In this document: positions 35,289 to 46,205 of the stretch, one piece after another
Numbering within the stretch: the first letter of the stretch is position 1
Layout of the letters: every line of letters begins with the position of its first letter
Origin: Bradysia coprophila
Taxonomy: Eukaryota > Arthropoda > Insecta > Diptera > Sciaridae
Assembly (NCBI RefSeq): GCF_014529535.1
Contig: NW_023503376.1
Coordinates: 3,377,608 to 3,441,607 of the forward strand
DNA length: 64,000 nucleotides
Reading direction: 5' to 3'
Notes under the pieces: generated by a model
What the model was told of the DNA's origin: nothing
Seen by the model: the letters and a program-made list of their open reading frames with translations, nothing else
The model's database searches: none
Made by a program: the position numbers and the translations under genes

Positions 35289-36652
35289 CGAATACCCAAT
35301 AAGTTCAAAGGACAACTGATCGACACATTACGCCTATCAGTTAAAGCGGGACACGGTGGTAATGGATTCCCGAAGTATGGCGGCGTTGGTGGACAAGGTG
35401 GATGTGTTTATTGTGTGGCCAAAGAAGATCTTACTCTGGCGAAAGTACTGAAAAGGTAAGTTCAATATCAGGACGCGTCAACGTCAACAGCCTAACTTCA
35501 ATAAACCATTATCAATGCTCTTCACAGATACCCAACCAAACAAATAAGAGCCGGACATGGAGAAGATAGTTGCAAAGCACGTTTGCTTGGACGTCGTGGT
35601 ATGGATATACGTGTTGAGGTTCCGGTGGGGGTAACAATATTAGATGATGATGGGAAGAAGCTTGGAGAACTGAACGATGATTCGTCTCATTGCATTGTTG
35701 CTAGAGGCGGTGGTGGAGGATGTACAGGAACATCGTTTATAGGCCGCAAAGGGGAACAACATAGCATTAAATTAGATTTGAAATTGATTGCCGATGTCGG
35801 ACTGGTTGGATTTCCCAATGCTGGTAAAAGTACGCTGCTCAAGGCAATATCAAATGCACGGCCCAAAATTGCCGATTATCCGTGTAAGAGTTGATCGTTG
35901 ATTGGAACGACAAATCTTCGAAATTAATCCGAGTTTTTCCCGTCTACAGTTACAACAATTCGACCCCAAATCGGAATAATTGATTATCCCGATTTGCGAC
36001 AGATTTCGATGGCTGACTTACCGGGACTGATTGAAGGCGCACACACGAACATAGGTAATTGGGAATCGGGAATTATGTTTGTTTCTTGTTGTTCAACTCG
36101 CGACTGTTACACAGGAATGGGACACAAATTTCTCAAACACATCGAACGCACACGTTTGCTCGTTATGGTTGTCGATATGTTCGGTTTCAAGCTCAGCCCG
36201 TCACACCCACACCGCAGCAGTATTGAAAACGTTTTCGCTCTGAACAAAGAACTGGAGCTGTACGACGAAAGTCTGTTCGAGAAGCCGTGCATATTGCTGC
36301 TGAACAAAATGGATTTGAGTACAAACAAAGCAGACGTTACGGAATTGATTGCCAAGGTGAACAATCTGAAAGGTATGTGTGCGGCGAGTGTGGTTGTAAA
36401 TTTAAGAGACATTTTCAAAATTTCCGATTATTTCCAGATTGTTCGGATGCTGAGTGTCCGACTGATCTAGCCTCCAAAAATTACATCAAATTTGAGCGGA
36501 TCATTCCAATATCGGCGAAAGACAATGATAATGTCACGAGCGTTAAAACGGCGATACGGGACGTTTTAGATGATTACGCCGAGCGACAGTTGATGATCGA
36601 CGACAGATTAAGCCGACTCTTGAATGAACAGTCGCAAAGTAAAATTGTGTAG
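35289..36652 (+). CDS. GTPBP10: GTPBP10-type Obg GTPase (5' end not resolved)
   Basis: Mitochondrial Obg-family GTPase acting in large mitoribosomal subunit assembly. Exons seen: 35289-35455, 35528-35883, 35950-36054, 36115-36372, 36438-36652, all joined by GT-AG with conserved reading. The Obg fold comes first ([19 protein letters not shown]), then the G domain: P-loop GFPNAGKST, switch region [35 protein letters not shown] and SAK. Order and spacing follow human GTPBP10. The first exon, with start codon and probable targeting peptide, is missing: no ATG lies between 35150 and the acceptor at 35288 in a usable frame. One candidate ATG is at 35012, with a weak donor near 35152. AATAAA at 36687-36692. 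The gene converges with the kinesin gene, leaving only 175 bases between stops. Confidence 0.9.
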
Positions 36653-36827
36653 AGTTGAATGACTACAGTGGGTCCAACCAGCTAGCAATAAAAATGGATT
36701 TTCAATTCACTTGACACACCCTAACTCACCCAAAATATACGGCCGGATTGGAATGAAATTTGTACAAAGTTTTATTTCGATTTGAATCAACAGTTACAGT
36801 CGCTGACCGTCACCGTTTACAGAGCAA

Positions 36828-38912
36828 TTAATCAATCGTTATAGTATCGGAATCATTGTGTCCGTTAATAGATTCATCGGAAGCGTCTTCGACACCGGCC
36901 TCCTTTTTAAATTTTCTCAGTTCATCGTACAGACGATTGTTATCATCATCTTGCTCGTCGATCGTCCGTTGCAGCTTCGCTATCTTCTGTTGTAGCTCGG
37001 CTATCTGCAAAAAGAAAAAGATTTTTTTGGGTAAAGAAAATCGGTTACCACCACTCATATCATAATTACATCGTCTGCATGCCTTTTCGTCAAAAAGTTT
37101 ATTCTGCCCTGTAAGGTTGCTTCGACTGACTGTGCCTTCCGTTTGAGTTCTTTCATCATATTCTCAGTCATTTCCTTCCTCACCTCGCGCTCAATTGTTT
37201 CGTTCGTCTTCATAAGCTCTTCGTTCCGTTCTTCTAACTCGTCGACCATCGAAACCAACCGATCGTTTTCATCAGCAAGCTCTTCATTGATTTCCTTCAG
37301 TCTGGAAGTACGAGAAACCCTTACCGATCCGAATTTTTCGTCCGGTTTACGATTCTCTCACCTGTAATTCTCATCCAAAATTATCGAAAGGTTAGAATCT
37401 TCCTTCGGCTGCACTCCCAAGAAGAACGAATATCGCCTGGAAACGGAATGTCTGGGCACTGGGACAGTTTGCCTGTAAACGATATTTTGGGCCATTGAGG
37501 CATAATTTAGCACGTTCAGATTCTCATCATAATATGTAGGGACGGGCCATATGTTCACGATCATCGTTAGCTTCTCTAAGCCCTTGAGCGCTGATTGCAG
37601 GAACAATGTCAATTTCGAGTCGCGACACGGAACTATTTCAATTTTCTTCTTTCCTTGATTCGCAAAAGCAATGTCAAGACATCGTCCCAGCACGAGCAGC
37701 GACGTGTTTATGTTTTGCGCTTCTTTCAGCCGAGAGCCACTAGTTTCGCTCTTTTTCACCCGTTCCGAACCGGCCAAATCACAGAATCGGAAGCGATTGT
37801 AGTAGATGTTCGTCTGTTCGCGTTTGATGACATCGATCAGAAACAAGCAATGCGACCGGCTCGACGAATGATTTATATTTGTCGCGGCATTTAATCGATA
37901 ATTCAATCCCAAGGTCAACAATTGCGTTGCCTCGTCGCTGTTACCTACGAATACGGACGTCAGATCTTTGATGAACGTTTTCCCGGAATTGCACATCATT
38001 TTCAGGTGATCACGTTTCCTTGTGCCACCATTCGTTGCCGGAATATCGAGTAGGTCGTTCAATGTCTCGTTGTAAATCTCGAAAAAGGAGATCCAAATGT
38101 AGACGGATGTGTTACTGGGTTTCAGCCGGACAAACTGGTGCTCGCTCTGGATTTTTTCGCGGTCACCGGAGAAAATCGAACCGTTGTTCAATTTGAAATA
38201 GACCTGTCGCCGAATCAACTCCACATCGATTTCATCATCCGACAGCACCCTGTAATCACCTCCGACCGGCTTGAACTTCGGCAATGTGCTGATCGATCCG
38301 CCATACCGGGTGAAAATGTGTTCGATCGCTCTGTGTGGACGAAATGAAAATGTGGGTGAAATGACAGTTGAGGCATCAATCAACGAAAGGAAAATAATCG
38401 TAAAAATACCTTGGTATCACTCCCGGATTATCAGCATCGCCGATCAACGTGAAGGTCTTACCTGACCCAGACGTACCATACATCAACAACGTCAAATTTT
38501 CGTCACTGTCCACAGCACTTTCAACACTAGAACTGTACACATCACGCTGCTTCACGTCAGCCCGATACACGTCCGAAAATGTGAACTGCTTTTCCACCGA
38601 TCGGTTCGAATTTAAAATTTTGAAAACATTGTCCTCGACCATATAGTGACTGTCGTACTGTGATGGTCGCACTCTTAAGAACACTGAAGCGGTGTCGTTC
38701 GACGCATTCGACGATGCTACTGACTCTGTACTACTGTATTTCTCTTCACCTTCATCAAGAGGGTATAGATTTCGTCGTTCGGTCGGATGTGGACGATTGA
38801 GGGGATCAATGCTGTAAATTGCGATTGTGGGTCAGGTTTCGTTTTCAAAATTTCAGTTCAAGCAGCGAATATACCTGTACTCCCTTCCAATTAAAAATGA
38901 TCGCTTCTCCAT
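36828..38912 (-). CDS. sub: kinesin-6 family motor (Subito / KIF20A-like), 605 aa
   Basis: Plus-end microtubule motor of the MKLP2/Subito group, which works in the meiotic and mitotic spindle midzone. Exons: 38912-38875, 38811-38410, 38330-37362, 37301-37070, 37004-36828; total 1818 bases, 605 codons and a stop. After a short N-terminal tail the motor starts at TASVFLRVRPS. Motifs: the P-loop region LLMYGTSGSGKTFTLIG, then a long insert typical of kinesin-6 (GGSISTLPKFKPVGGDYRVL), SFFEIYNETLNDLL, switch I NHSSSRSH, switch II DLAGSER, NTSLLVLGRCL and VPCRDSKLT. The neck is followed by a coiled coil (ELADENDRLVSMVDELEERN and later IAELQQKIAKLQRTIDEQ) and an acidic tail. Length is close to Drosophila Subito. 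Minus-strand AATAAA at 36776-36771. The subfamily call rests on the insert and size; MKLP1/Pavarotti is less likely because that protein is longer. Confidence 0.88.
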
Positions 38913-39715
38913 TATCGTTGTCCCGAAGAAGCTGTAGAAAGTATTTGAAAAAAGGAAATGAATTTGTACGCCGAGTGAATGATCGTGAATGACCACCGTT
39001 TCACCGTTTTCTACATAACTGAAGACGAAATTCTGAATAACCGATTCGAAGCAACTGACTGATTTGAGTTTACTCGATTGGTCTTAGAAAACGTAACGGT
39101 ATGGTCAAGTTAAACATAAATAAAACGTGTGAGGAATTGAGAAAATTGAGCAAACTCAATTAATTTTATGCACACAAAGCGTTTAGAAGAGGACGGCATT
39201 GTGTAAGGTCGTTACGGAAACTTTTATTTTGATTCTAAATGAAATTGACAAACACCTCTGACTGTAAATACCGAGAAACTCACCTTTTCAGCACAAAAAA
39301 TATAAATTAAATAAAATAACCGACTGGATGAACACTTAAATACTAAATAAATCGTAACGAACAATTATTATTATCGGATGGATTGATGGATTTTATCACG
39401 GATCATTCAGTTGAAGTTTGAAATTGGGAAAATATGAAGATGTTCGGAATGTGCGAAGAGACAAAGATGTTTCGAAAAAAAAAATCCCAACCAAAAATTT
39501 CGGTTTTCAAAAATTTATTACATGCAAGCGAGCAATGAAAGTGGAAACAAGGTATGGTCTAATGTCAAATTTTGTATGAAAATGAGGACATAGCGATTTT
39601 GCTAGTGTATTTTACACGGTTAACTTCACTTCAATAATTTTGTTGTGATCTATTTTAGAAGTGGGGGTAAAGCGGTGAATATTTTCGCAAATGTCATAAA
39701 ATATTGTTTACAAAC
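38913..39715. other. gene-free stretch
   Basis: No gene seen. Contains a copy of the AAGGTATGGTCTAATGTCAA repeat at about 39550, shared with 15300 and 46800. Confidence 0.4.
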
Positions 39716-41547
39716 ATGGAGGCAATTATCGACGATTTAAAAATTTGCCTACAAAAAAAAGAAGAGGAAATCAAGGAATTACAAAAAACGAGCCATCAGA
39801 ACAGTCGGAGCGTTTGCTGCGACTGAGCCCTGTACAAACCCGTATATCTATTGCGTACGTGACCCTATTGCGTCTGTCACCCTACTTTGACCGTAAGCCT
39901 ATTGCGCCGGTTAATGTAGTTAAAGTAAAATTATTATGGAATATGTACATCTTACAAATTGCGCATAGCGCAATTACGAAGCCCCATACGACGTTCCTTT
40001 CAAATGAAACAAAAATTTCAAATCGCCCTAAAATTTTATTTTTTTGAAGGGCCTAGTATCGGCCTCAGTCCGAGGACCCAAATTTAATTTTTTTTTCAAC
40101 AACATTCTATTCGGCCTTTGATTACCTCCCAAATGAAACAAAAATTACGAAAAACGGATGAAATTTGCTCGAGTTATATGTAAAATACACATAGGGCCCT
40201 AGTAGTGGCCTTAGTCCAAGGACCCAATTTTTTTTTTTTTCAACAACATTCTATTCGGCCTTTGATTACCTTCCAAATGACACAAAAATTACGAAAAACG
40301 AATGAAATTTACTCGAGTTCAATGTATAAAATACACATAGGGCCCTAGTAGCGGCCTTAGTCCGAGGACCCAATTTTTTTTTTTTTTCAACAACATTCTA
40401 TTCGGCTTTTGATTACCTTCCAAATGACACAAAAATTACGAAAAACGGATGAAATTTACTCGAGTTCTATGTAAAATACACATAGGGCCCTAGTAGCTTT
40501 TCACTTCTAAGGCCCTAACTCACGGTCCACTCACCCGATTTAAAAAAACGTTTTTTTCCTGGATTGGTATTGACAATACCTATCATTTGCCGTGTCATTT
40601 ACATTTCCATCGTTAATTTTGCCATAAATATCACCAAAAGATCTTAAATCACTTAGGTGGCCCTAACTCACGAAGGGCCGACCCGAATATGCCCATCTTC
40701 GAACTTAGCCTCACTATTTTGACTATCTTTCAGGAAAAAAAAAATTTTTGAAATCGGATTTGATTTACTCAAGATATCGACGTGACGGACAGACGGACAG
40801 ACGGCCCAAATTTTTATTGCGGATTCGTCATCTATGAACATAGGCAAACACTTTGCCCTTACCGTCTGCTTCGAATTCCATCAATTACACACGGCATCGT
40901 AATCCTATAAGCCCCTTCGTACTTCGTACGGGTCTAAAAATTGCGCAAAATGAGCAGCCTAAAGGAAAGGACCTTGTTAAATTCATAAAATCGCAAATGC
41001 CAATGTTGAGCGAAAATCAAATTTTACTGATGACAAACCAAAAGCAAAGAGTAAATTGGACGAACGAAGAGTTGTCAAAAGGCTTCACATCTGCTTTCTT
41101 CAGTCAAAGATGTCATAATTATTGGATCAATGATATTCTAATACCATTACCTGCTGTTCGAACTTTAAATAGATATGCAGCAAGAATGATTATTGCTCCT
41201 GGAATTTTACACGACGTGTTATTAATGCTTGAAGGTTATGTTGCCCATTTGCCAGTAGAAGAACGACAGGTGAATACCGTCACAGTACAATTCTTATTTG
41301 AATCACTTCATCAGCTATAGTTTACTAGGTGGTTTTATCTTTCGACGAAATGGCTTGCAAGGCGTTGGTCAAATATCACAAAGGATTAGACCAAGTATTT
41401 GGTCCTGATAAAGAAATGCAGGTGATCATGGTCCGTGGTTTAAGAGGCAAATACAAGCAACCGATATACATCAATTTTGATACGGCGATGACTGAGGAAG
41501 TTTTGTTTGATGTAAATTCTTTAGACTATAATTGCGACTTCTTATAA
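39716..41547 (+). pseudogene. P-element-like transposase relic (split by a nested repeat)
   Basis: Cut-and-paste transposase of the P/THAP9 superfamily. The ATG at 39716 opens a charged coiled-coil segment (MEAIIDDLKICLQKKEEEIK) that is cut at about 39795 by a nested element. Coding resumes at about 40936 with KFIKSQMPMLSENQILLM, WTNEELSKGF and ILIPLPAVRTLNRYA, the helical segment seen in P transposases. A 59-bp GT-AG intron (41270-41328) joins VEERQ to VVLSFDEMACKALVKYHKG, the start of the RNase H-like catalytic domain, followed by VMVRGLRGKYKQPIYI-like sequence. The reading ends at 41547, far short of a whole catalytic domain, where another repeat begins. The N-terminal THAP zinc-binding domain is absent. 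Not functional as it stands. Confidence 0.75.
39796..40935 (+). mobile_element. DINE/Helentron-like non-autonomous element, copy 1
   Basis: Starts ATCAGAACAGTCGGAGCGTT and ends TACTTCGTACGGGTCT. Contains a strong hairpin (ATTGCGCATAGCGCAAT), three copies of a 145-bp unit (about 40090-40500, around CAACAACATTCTATTCGG) and a short GTCY-type microsatellite (40790-40805). It interrupts the P-like transposase. The same sequence in opposite orientation makes up 59252-61281. The GTCY tract plus internal tandem units recalls DINE-1/Helentron elements; this family call is inference. Confidence 0.6.
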
Positions 41548-41564
41548 AAAACATAGCTAACGCC

Positions 41565-42794
41565 GACCCGTACGAAACACCTATTCGTATCAAAAGCCTT
41601 TAATGTGAAACTCTTCATTTCTCTTACTTCATTTTCTTTTCTGCTGAAAAACTATTCTTCCTTTAAAATCACTTACATTATCCTCTCTTTGCCTTGTTAT
41701 CATATACAACTAAATTGCCGGAGGCAATATAGACAGCCCCGTACGAAGTCAAATTTCATAAATTCCTATTTAAACAGCTATATACCGCTATATTTACCTA
41801 TATTTCACTGTAAATAAACATTTCACAGAGGAATATGCTATTATATAGCTCTATATGCCTGTATATAGCTCAATATAGCTGTATATAGGTATATATAGAT
41901 GTCCGTATATGGAATCCCTGAAACCCCACACACATAACAAATTATTTCCATGTTAACAGAAACTCTCTAAGTATCATTTTTCCCAAGATATTTCCATTTT
42001 ACTAAAATCCAATATGGCCGCCGGCAGCCATTTTGTTAGGAGACCGCAAATAGTACCGACGCTTTACATTCGTTAATACCTTTCAAACAAAAAAAAATCA
42101 TGAAATTCGGTCAAAATTTACTCGAGATATTGTCAAAATACACCACGTTCACTGTACTTCCGAGTAGCCAGATAAGAGCTCACTCCAAGAGACCTAGCTC
42201 ACGCTCCGGAAAACATAATTTCATAAAAAAAATTTTCCCTGATTGGTACGGTCAATACCTATCTAATAAAGCTAAAACAGACGAAATATGTTCAAATGTG
42301 GCCGACCTACAAGCAAAAACTGCTTGCCGCCCTGTGCCTGTTTCACACCAAGGGGTCTAACTCACGAGTCGGTCATCCGATTTCCATAAACTTTTTTTTT
42401 TGTCGATCGGTATTGTAAATATCTTTCATTCGATGTATCATTTACGAGTATAGCGTTTAAATGTCCGGAGATATCTTCGAAAAACCGTAAAGCACTTATT
42501 GGGCCCCAGCTCAGGAGGGGTCGATCCAAAATCACTCATCTTCGAACTTAGCCTGTCTTTTGACATTACCAAACGGGAAAAAAAAGAATTTTCAAAATCG
42601 GATGCGTTTTACTCAAGTTATCGTGCAGACAGACAGACGGACAGATGGACAGACGGACAGACGGACATTTTTTTTTTCGCGGATTTGGCATCTCTAGACA
42701 ACCACAATAGGTTTCCCCTTACTCAGGGAGTCCAATTCGACGTGTTACAAACGTATGCGTAAACCTATAAGACCCCAGTACTTCGTACGGGTCT
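41565..42794 (+). mobile_element. DINE/Helentron-like element, copy 3 (diverged)
   Basis: The right part matches copy 1: conserved ACTCACG and GGTATTG segments, a GACAGACGGACA tract at 42625-42668, and an end CAGTACTTCGTACGGGTCT. The left edge is uncertain; ACCCGTACGAA at about 41566 and GCCCCGTACGAAG at about 41731 look like end fragments. Tandem TATATAG-rich sequence at 41770-41900 lies inside. Confidence 0.5.
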
Positions 42795-42795
42795 A

Positions 42796-43071
42796 AAAAG
42801 AATCAATTTGTCAGAGAAAAAATCTCTGAAAAATATCAAGGAGAATGAACCGTTAGACATTGACATCCTGAAATTACCTGGCAAAAAAGCTTCTAAGCAA
42901 TTGCCCACCATTTCAAATGATCCTTTGAGTTTGATCGATACTAATTGCATTGAAGAAAGAAAAGAAAAGAAAAGAATTTCTGATATACCTGTTCATCTAT
43001 TAGAAAATTGTGATATGGAGCCCGACCTTGAGCGGAAGAGACAAAGGAAAATGCGAAAGTTTTTAACATAA
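42796..43071 (+). CDS. C-terminal exon of an unrecognised gene
   Basis: Open from the end of the adjoining repeat to a stop at 43071, followed by AATAAA at 43097-43102, so it looks like a real 3' end. The coded segment is highly charged (ERKEKKRISDIPVHLLENCD, then EPDLERKRQRKMRKFLT). No domain recognised. The upstream part of the gene is not visible: the preceding 3 kb are mobile DNA, either in an intron or having replaced the 5' part. Alternatively it is the tail of the P-like transposase unit. It is convergent with the zinc-finger reading at 43136. Confidence 0.4.
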   Translation, partial: KRINLSEKKSLKNIKENEPLDIDILKLPGKKASKQLPTISNDPLSLIDTNCIEERKEKKRISDIPVHLLENCDMEPDLERKRQRKMRKFLT

Positions 43072-43135
43072 AACGTTCATGGCTTGTATTTAATGAAATA
43101 AATATCTTTTCTGTTTTTAAAGCTGGAGTTATGTT

Positions 43136-43735
43136 TTACTTGGTTTTTTTCTGACAATCGCCTAATATCTCAATCTTTAAGCCGATTAGCGATGAGCTTT
43201 TTAAGTCTGATTTCTTTGCTTTATAGTGGAATCGCAACGCATGCCGTTCCAAATTATATTGTTTCGAAAATTTAGCACCACAATCTTCACATTGGAACGG
43301 ATGGTCTAGCAACGAAATAGATTTCATTAGACAGGATAATCGAACTCTAAAAATTACAATTTCGTACTTTTAAGTACCATGCCATGGCATTCCATATGTA
43401 ACCAGCAAATGGACTTTACGCAGAAATCCCTTATTGCACACATCGCATGTGTATGAAAGTTCTGTGATAGACAGGCAGTGGGTAATAATGTTAGAAAAAA
43501 CAAAATAATGTCTAGTTCTGCAACCTGATGTATGTTTCCTGACATGCTGTTCCAAACCAAATTTTGTTTTGAATGGCTTAGCTGAACATAAATCACATTG
43601 CAAATCAGATGGGTTTTCTTCGCATTTTATGCTATGCTTCTGGAACGACTTTAAGTAAGCAAATGATCGGTTACACGTTAAACATTTAAATTTTTCAGTT
43701 CCATTGCATGCATGCATACGAGCTTCTTCATCATC
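43136..43735 (-). CDS. C2H2 zinc-finger exons joined in frame to a reverse transcriptase
   Basis: Three to four C2H2-type fingers on the minus strand: FKCLTCNRSFAYLKSFQKH (C2HC-like), LQCDLCSAKPFKTKFGLEQH, YTCDVCNKGF and, after a gap, FQCEDCGAKFSKQYNLERH ending at a stop at 43136. A 63-bp GT-AG intron (43524-43462) inside the array is a multiple of three without stops; splicing gives the usual linker spacing (HTS to ELSYTC). The finger after YTCDVC lacks clear histidines in the contiguous reading, so another intron or decay is likely at 43327-43410. Upstream the frame continues without a stop into the reverse transcriptase, so the original 5' end of the zinc-finger gene is not seen here. Confidence 0.6.
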
Positions 43736-45238
43736 AGTCGCATTGATAAAGAAAACCTCGCACTTCTTAGCATTAAGCCGCAAACCTGACACCTCACAAA
43801 AAGACAAAACTCTCTGAATATCATCTAACACTACAGACAACTCATCACCTATAGTACCGTCATCCAAATACCAACCATTAAACCGAGACAAAAGAGCATG
43901 CGTCATCTTCATGATACCTATACAAAAACCTGGCGGACCTAACGGATCTCCCTGCTGAAATCCTCTCTGAGACAATAGAGGATCACCATCAAAGTACAGA
44001 TTCGACACGAGCCTATACGCTTGTTGCAGCAAAGGAAACAGCTCAGGGCAAACATCCCGCACTTCACCTAACATAAACTTCCTAAACAGCATATTGAACG
44101 CATTCTCAAAATCAAGCTTAACAAGAGCCATCGGCCTATCATGATCAGCTTTACAAAACTTACGCACTGAATGAACTAAAGCCTCCGCTCCTCCCTGAAT
44201 ACCGTAACCAAACTGAATTGGTTTCAGCTTCTCAACCAAAGATTCCCTAACCTTAAAATTCGATATCTTTCCCGCCATACGCCTCCAAACAAGACCAACC
44301 GCTATTGGTCTTACATCTGCTTCTCCCTTATTGAGGGCAGTCAAAGAAGCACCAAAAAAAAATTTCGCAACATCTTTTTCTACCTTACCCGACCTAATCA
44401 CATCCACCAAAGAAGAAACAGCTTTAAGCAGACGACTCGCCGAATCGCCACAAGTAAAAGATATAAGATCTTTTAAATGCCTCGGCCGCAACCCACCAAC
44501 ACCTCCTGACGAACTCAAAGGAAAGCTTCTAATAGCCTTAATAACCTCATCTACCGTCGTCAAACCTAAATCAATACCCACTTTCACTTCTTCAAAAATC
44601 CCACCCGTATCCTCAGGGTGTTTAGCCCGTAACTTCACTGCCGTCTCAATCGTCTGAGGAGCCACAGACTCGTTAGAGCATAAAACTCTAATCGCACCAC
44701 TAATATCTCCCTCGCTAACTTTTCTAGTAGCCGCCTTAACAACAACACTATCTTTATCCACAGATTCCTTGATCCTAAAGGAATTCCCTTTAGTTTCCAA
44801 AACATTATTCAACGTATCATTAACATTGACACAATCTTTGAAAACCTTCAGATTAGACCTAATCACATTAACCCCATCAGTTCCCTTAGACTTACTACCC
44901 AGAACAATAAACGGAAACGCAATCAACCTCATCCAAGAATCAACGTCATTCTTCATCACTAAATCCTGAATCACCTTAGTTAGTTCCTGACATACAACAG
45001 TTCTAACAGACTTTTGTATCACACGTGTCAAAGGAACCGATAACCTACACTGATTAAGCAGCAATCCAAACTCTTGCAAAACCGTCGAAATATCAGTTTT
45101 CACAGAAGAGTCACCACAACCACTTTCACTATCTACAGGGACAGAGCAAACCACATCCTCAACACTAATTTTAGCCAAAAATCCACACACATCACATGAT
45201 ACTCTATCTACATCATCCTCTTCTAAGCATATTGAAGA
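43736..45238 (-). mobile_element. non-LTR-type reverse transcriptase fragment
   Basis: About 500 codons open on the minus strand. The RT region covers about residues 225-485 of the reading from 45190: PIAVG, LVKLDFENAF (finger and palm), QQGDPLGP (413-419 zone), WYLDD (440-444) and LNAKKCEVF. N-terminal to it lie a short CDVC-type finger start and a helical region. The palm is followed directly by zinc-finger sequence; no thumb-plus-endonuclease part follows. The family within non-LTR elements is not clear to me. The upstream edge abuts a SINE copy. Confidence 0.65.
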
Positions 45239-45457
45239 TGGTTAGACCACGCTAACCTCTGACCGCCACTGGTTCCGGAGGTCGAAACAGCATTTTATCT
45301 CCACTTTCGCTTCACGCGATCCATGGGAAAGGGAAGAGTAATTGTGCTCTGTTTGTTTGTTTGTTTTGGTGATTGTTCTGCATATTAGATAACGCCACCC
45401 CTGGAATAAGTCTGGCTTCCAGGTAAAATAAAGTTTTGTACCATTGGTCGATTACAA
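45234..45457 (+). mobile_element. tRNA-like SINE, copy 1
   Basis: Head GAAGATGGTTAGACCACGC (A-box-like) and GGAGGTCGAAAC (B-box-like), tail ending GTACCATTGGTCGATTACAA. A second partial tail (45491-45543) follows. Two more copies are nearby. Confidence 0.5.
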
Positions 45458-45652
45458 TGTGGATTAAAAATTACAGTTCGATTACAAGGAGTTAGTCTGG
45501 CTTCCAGGTAAAATAAAGTTTTGTACCATTGGTCGATTACAATTCCGTATTTCCATCGTAAGGTGGCACGAAATTCATTGAACAATCTTTAATACAATAG
45601 TTCAAGCGTAAAGTTTGCGGCTGTATCGTGTAACGGACCAGCGGAAGCGACT

Positions 45653-45923
45653 GAAGATGGTTAGACCACGCTAACCTCTGACCGCCACTGGATCCGGAGG
45701 TCGAAACGGCAATTTGTCTCCACATTCGCTTCACGCGTACCATGGGAAAGGGGAGAGTGATTCTGCTCTGTTTGTTTAGCTGTCTTCGATTGAACTTTAC
45801 TTGTTCTGAGCTCAGACTCTTTTTGTGAGTAAAATTTTTTTTGTTGCATGTTAGATAACGCCACCCCTGGAATTAGTCTGGCTTCCAGGTAAAATAAAGT
45901 TTTGTACCACCGGTCGATTACAA
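45653..45923 (+). mobile_element. tRNA-like SINE, copy 2 (longest)
   Basis: Same head and tail as copy 1, with an extra 40-50 bp in the middle (around CTGAGCTCAGACTC). Immediately followed by a near-perfect palindrome (45923-45985, GTGAATCTGTTCATGATGTG) that separates it from an inverted copy. Confidence 0.5.
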
Positions 45924-46032
45924 CCTTAATATGGTGAATCTGTTCATGATGTGTCACATCATGAACAGATTCACCATTTTAAGGTTGATTGCATAAGTTT
46001 TGCAAACATCCGTGACTCTGACATATGCGATT

Positions 46033-46205
46033 TTGTAATCGACCAATGGTACAAAACTTTATTTTACCTGGAAGCCAGACTAACTCCAGGGGTGGCGTTA
46101 TCTAATATGCAGAACAATCACCAAAACAAACAAACAAACAGAGCACAATTACTCTTCCCTTTCCCATGGATCACGTGAAGCTAAAGTGGAGATAAAATGC
46201 TGTTT
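46033..46205 (-). mobile_element. tRNA-like SINE, copy 3, inverted and head-truncated
   Basis: Reverse complement of copies 1 and 2 from the TTGTAATCGACC tail to AGATAAAATGCTGTTT; the head is missing. With copy 2 it forms a large inverted repeat. Confidence 0.5.
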
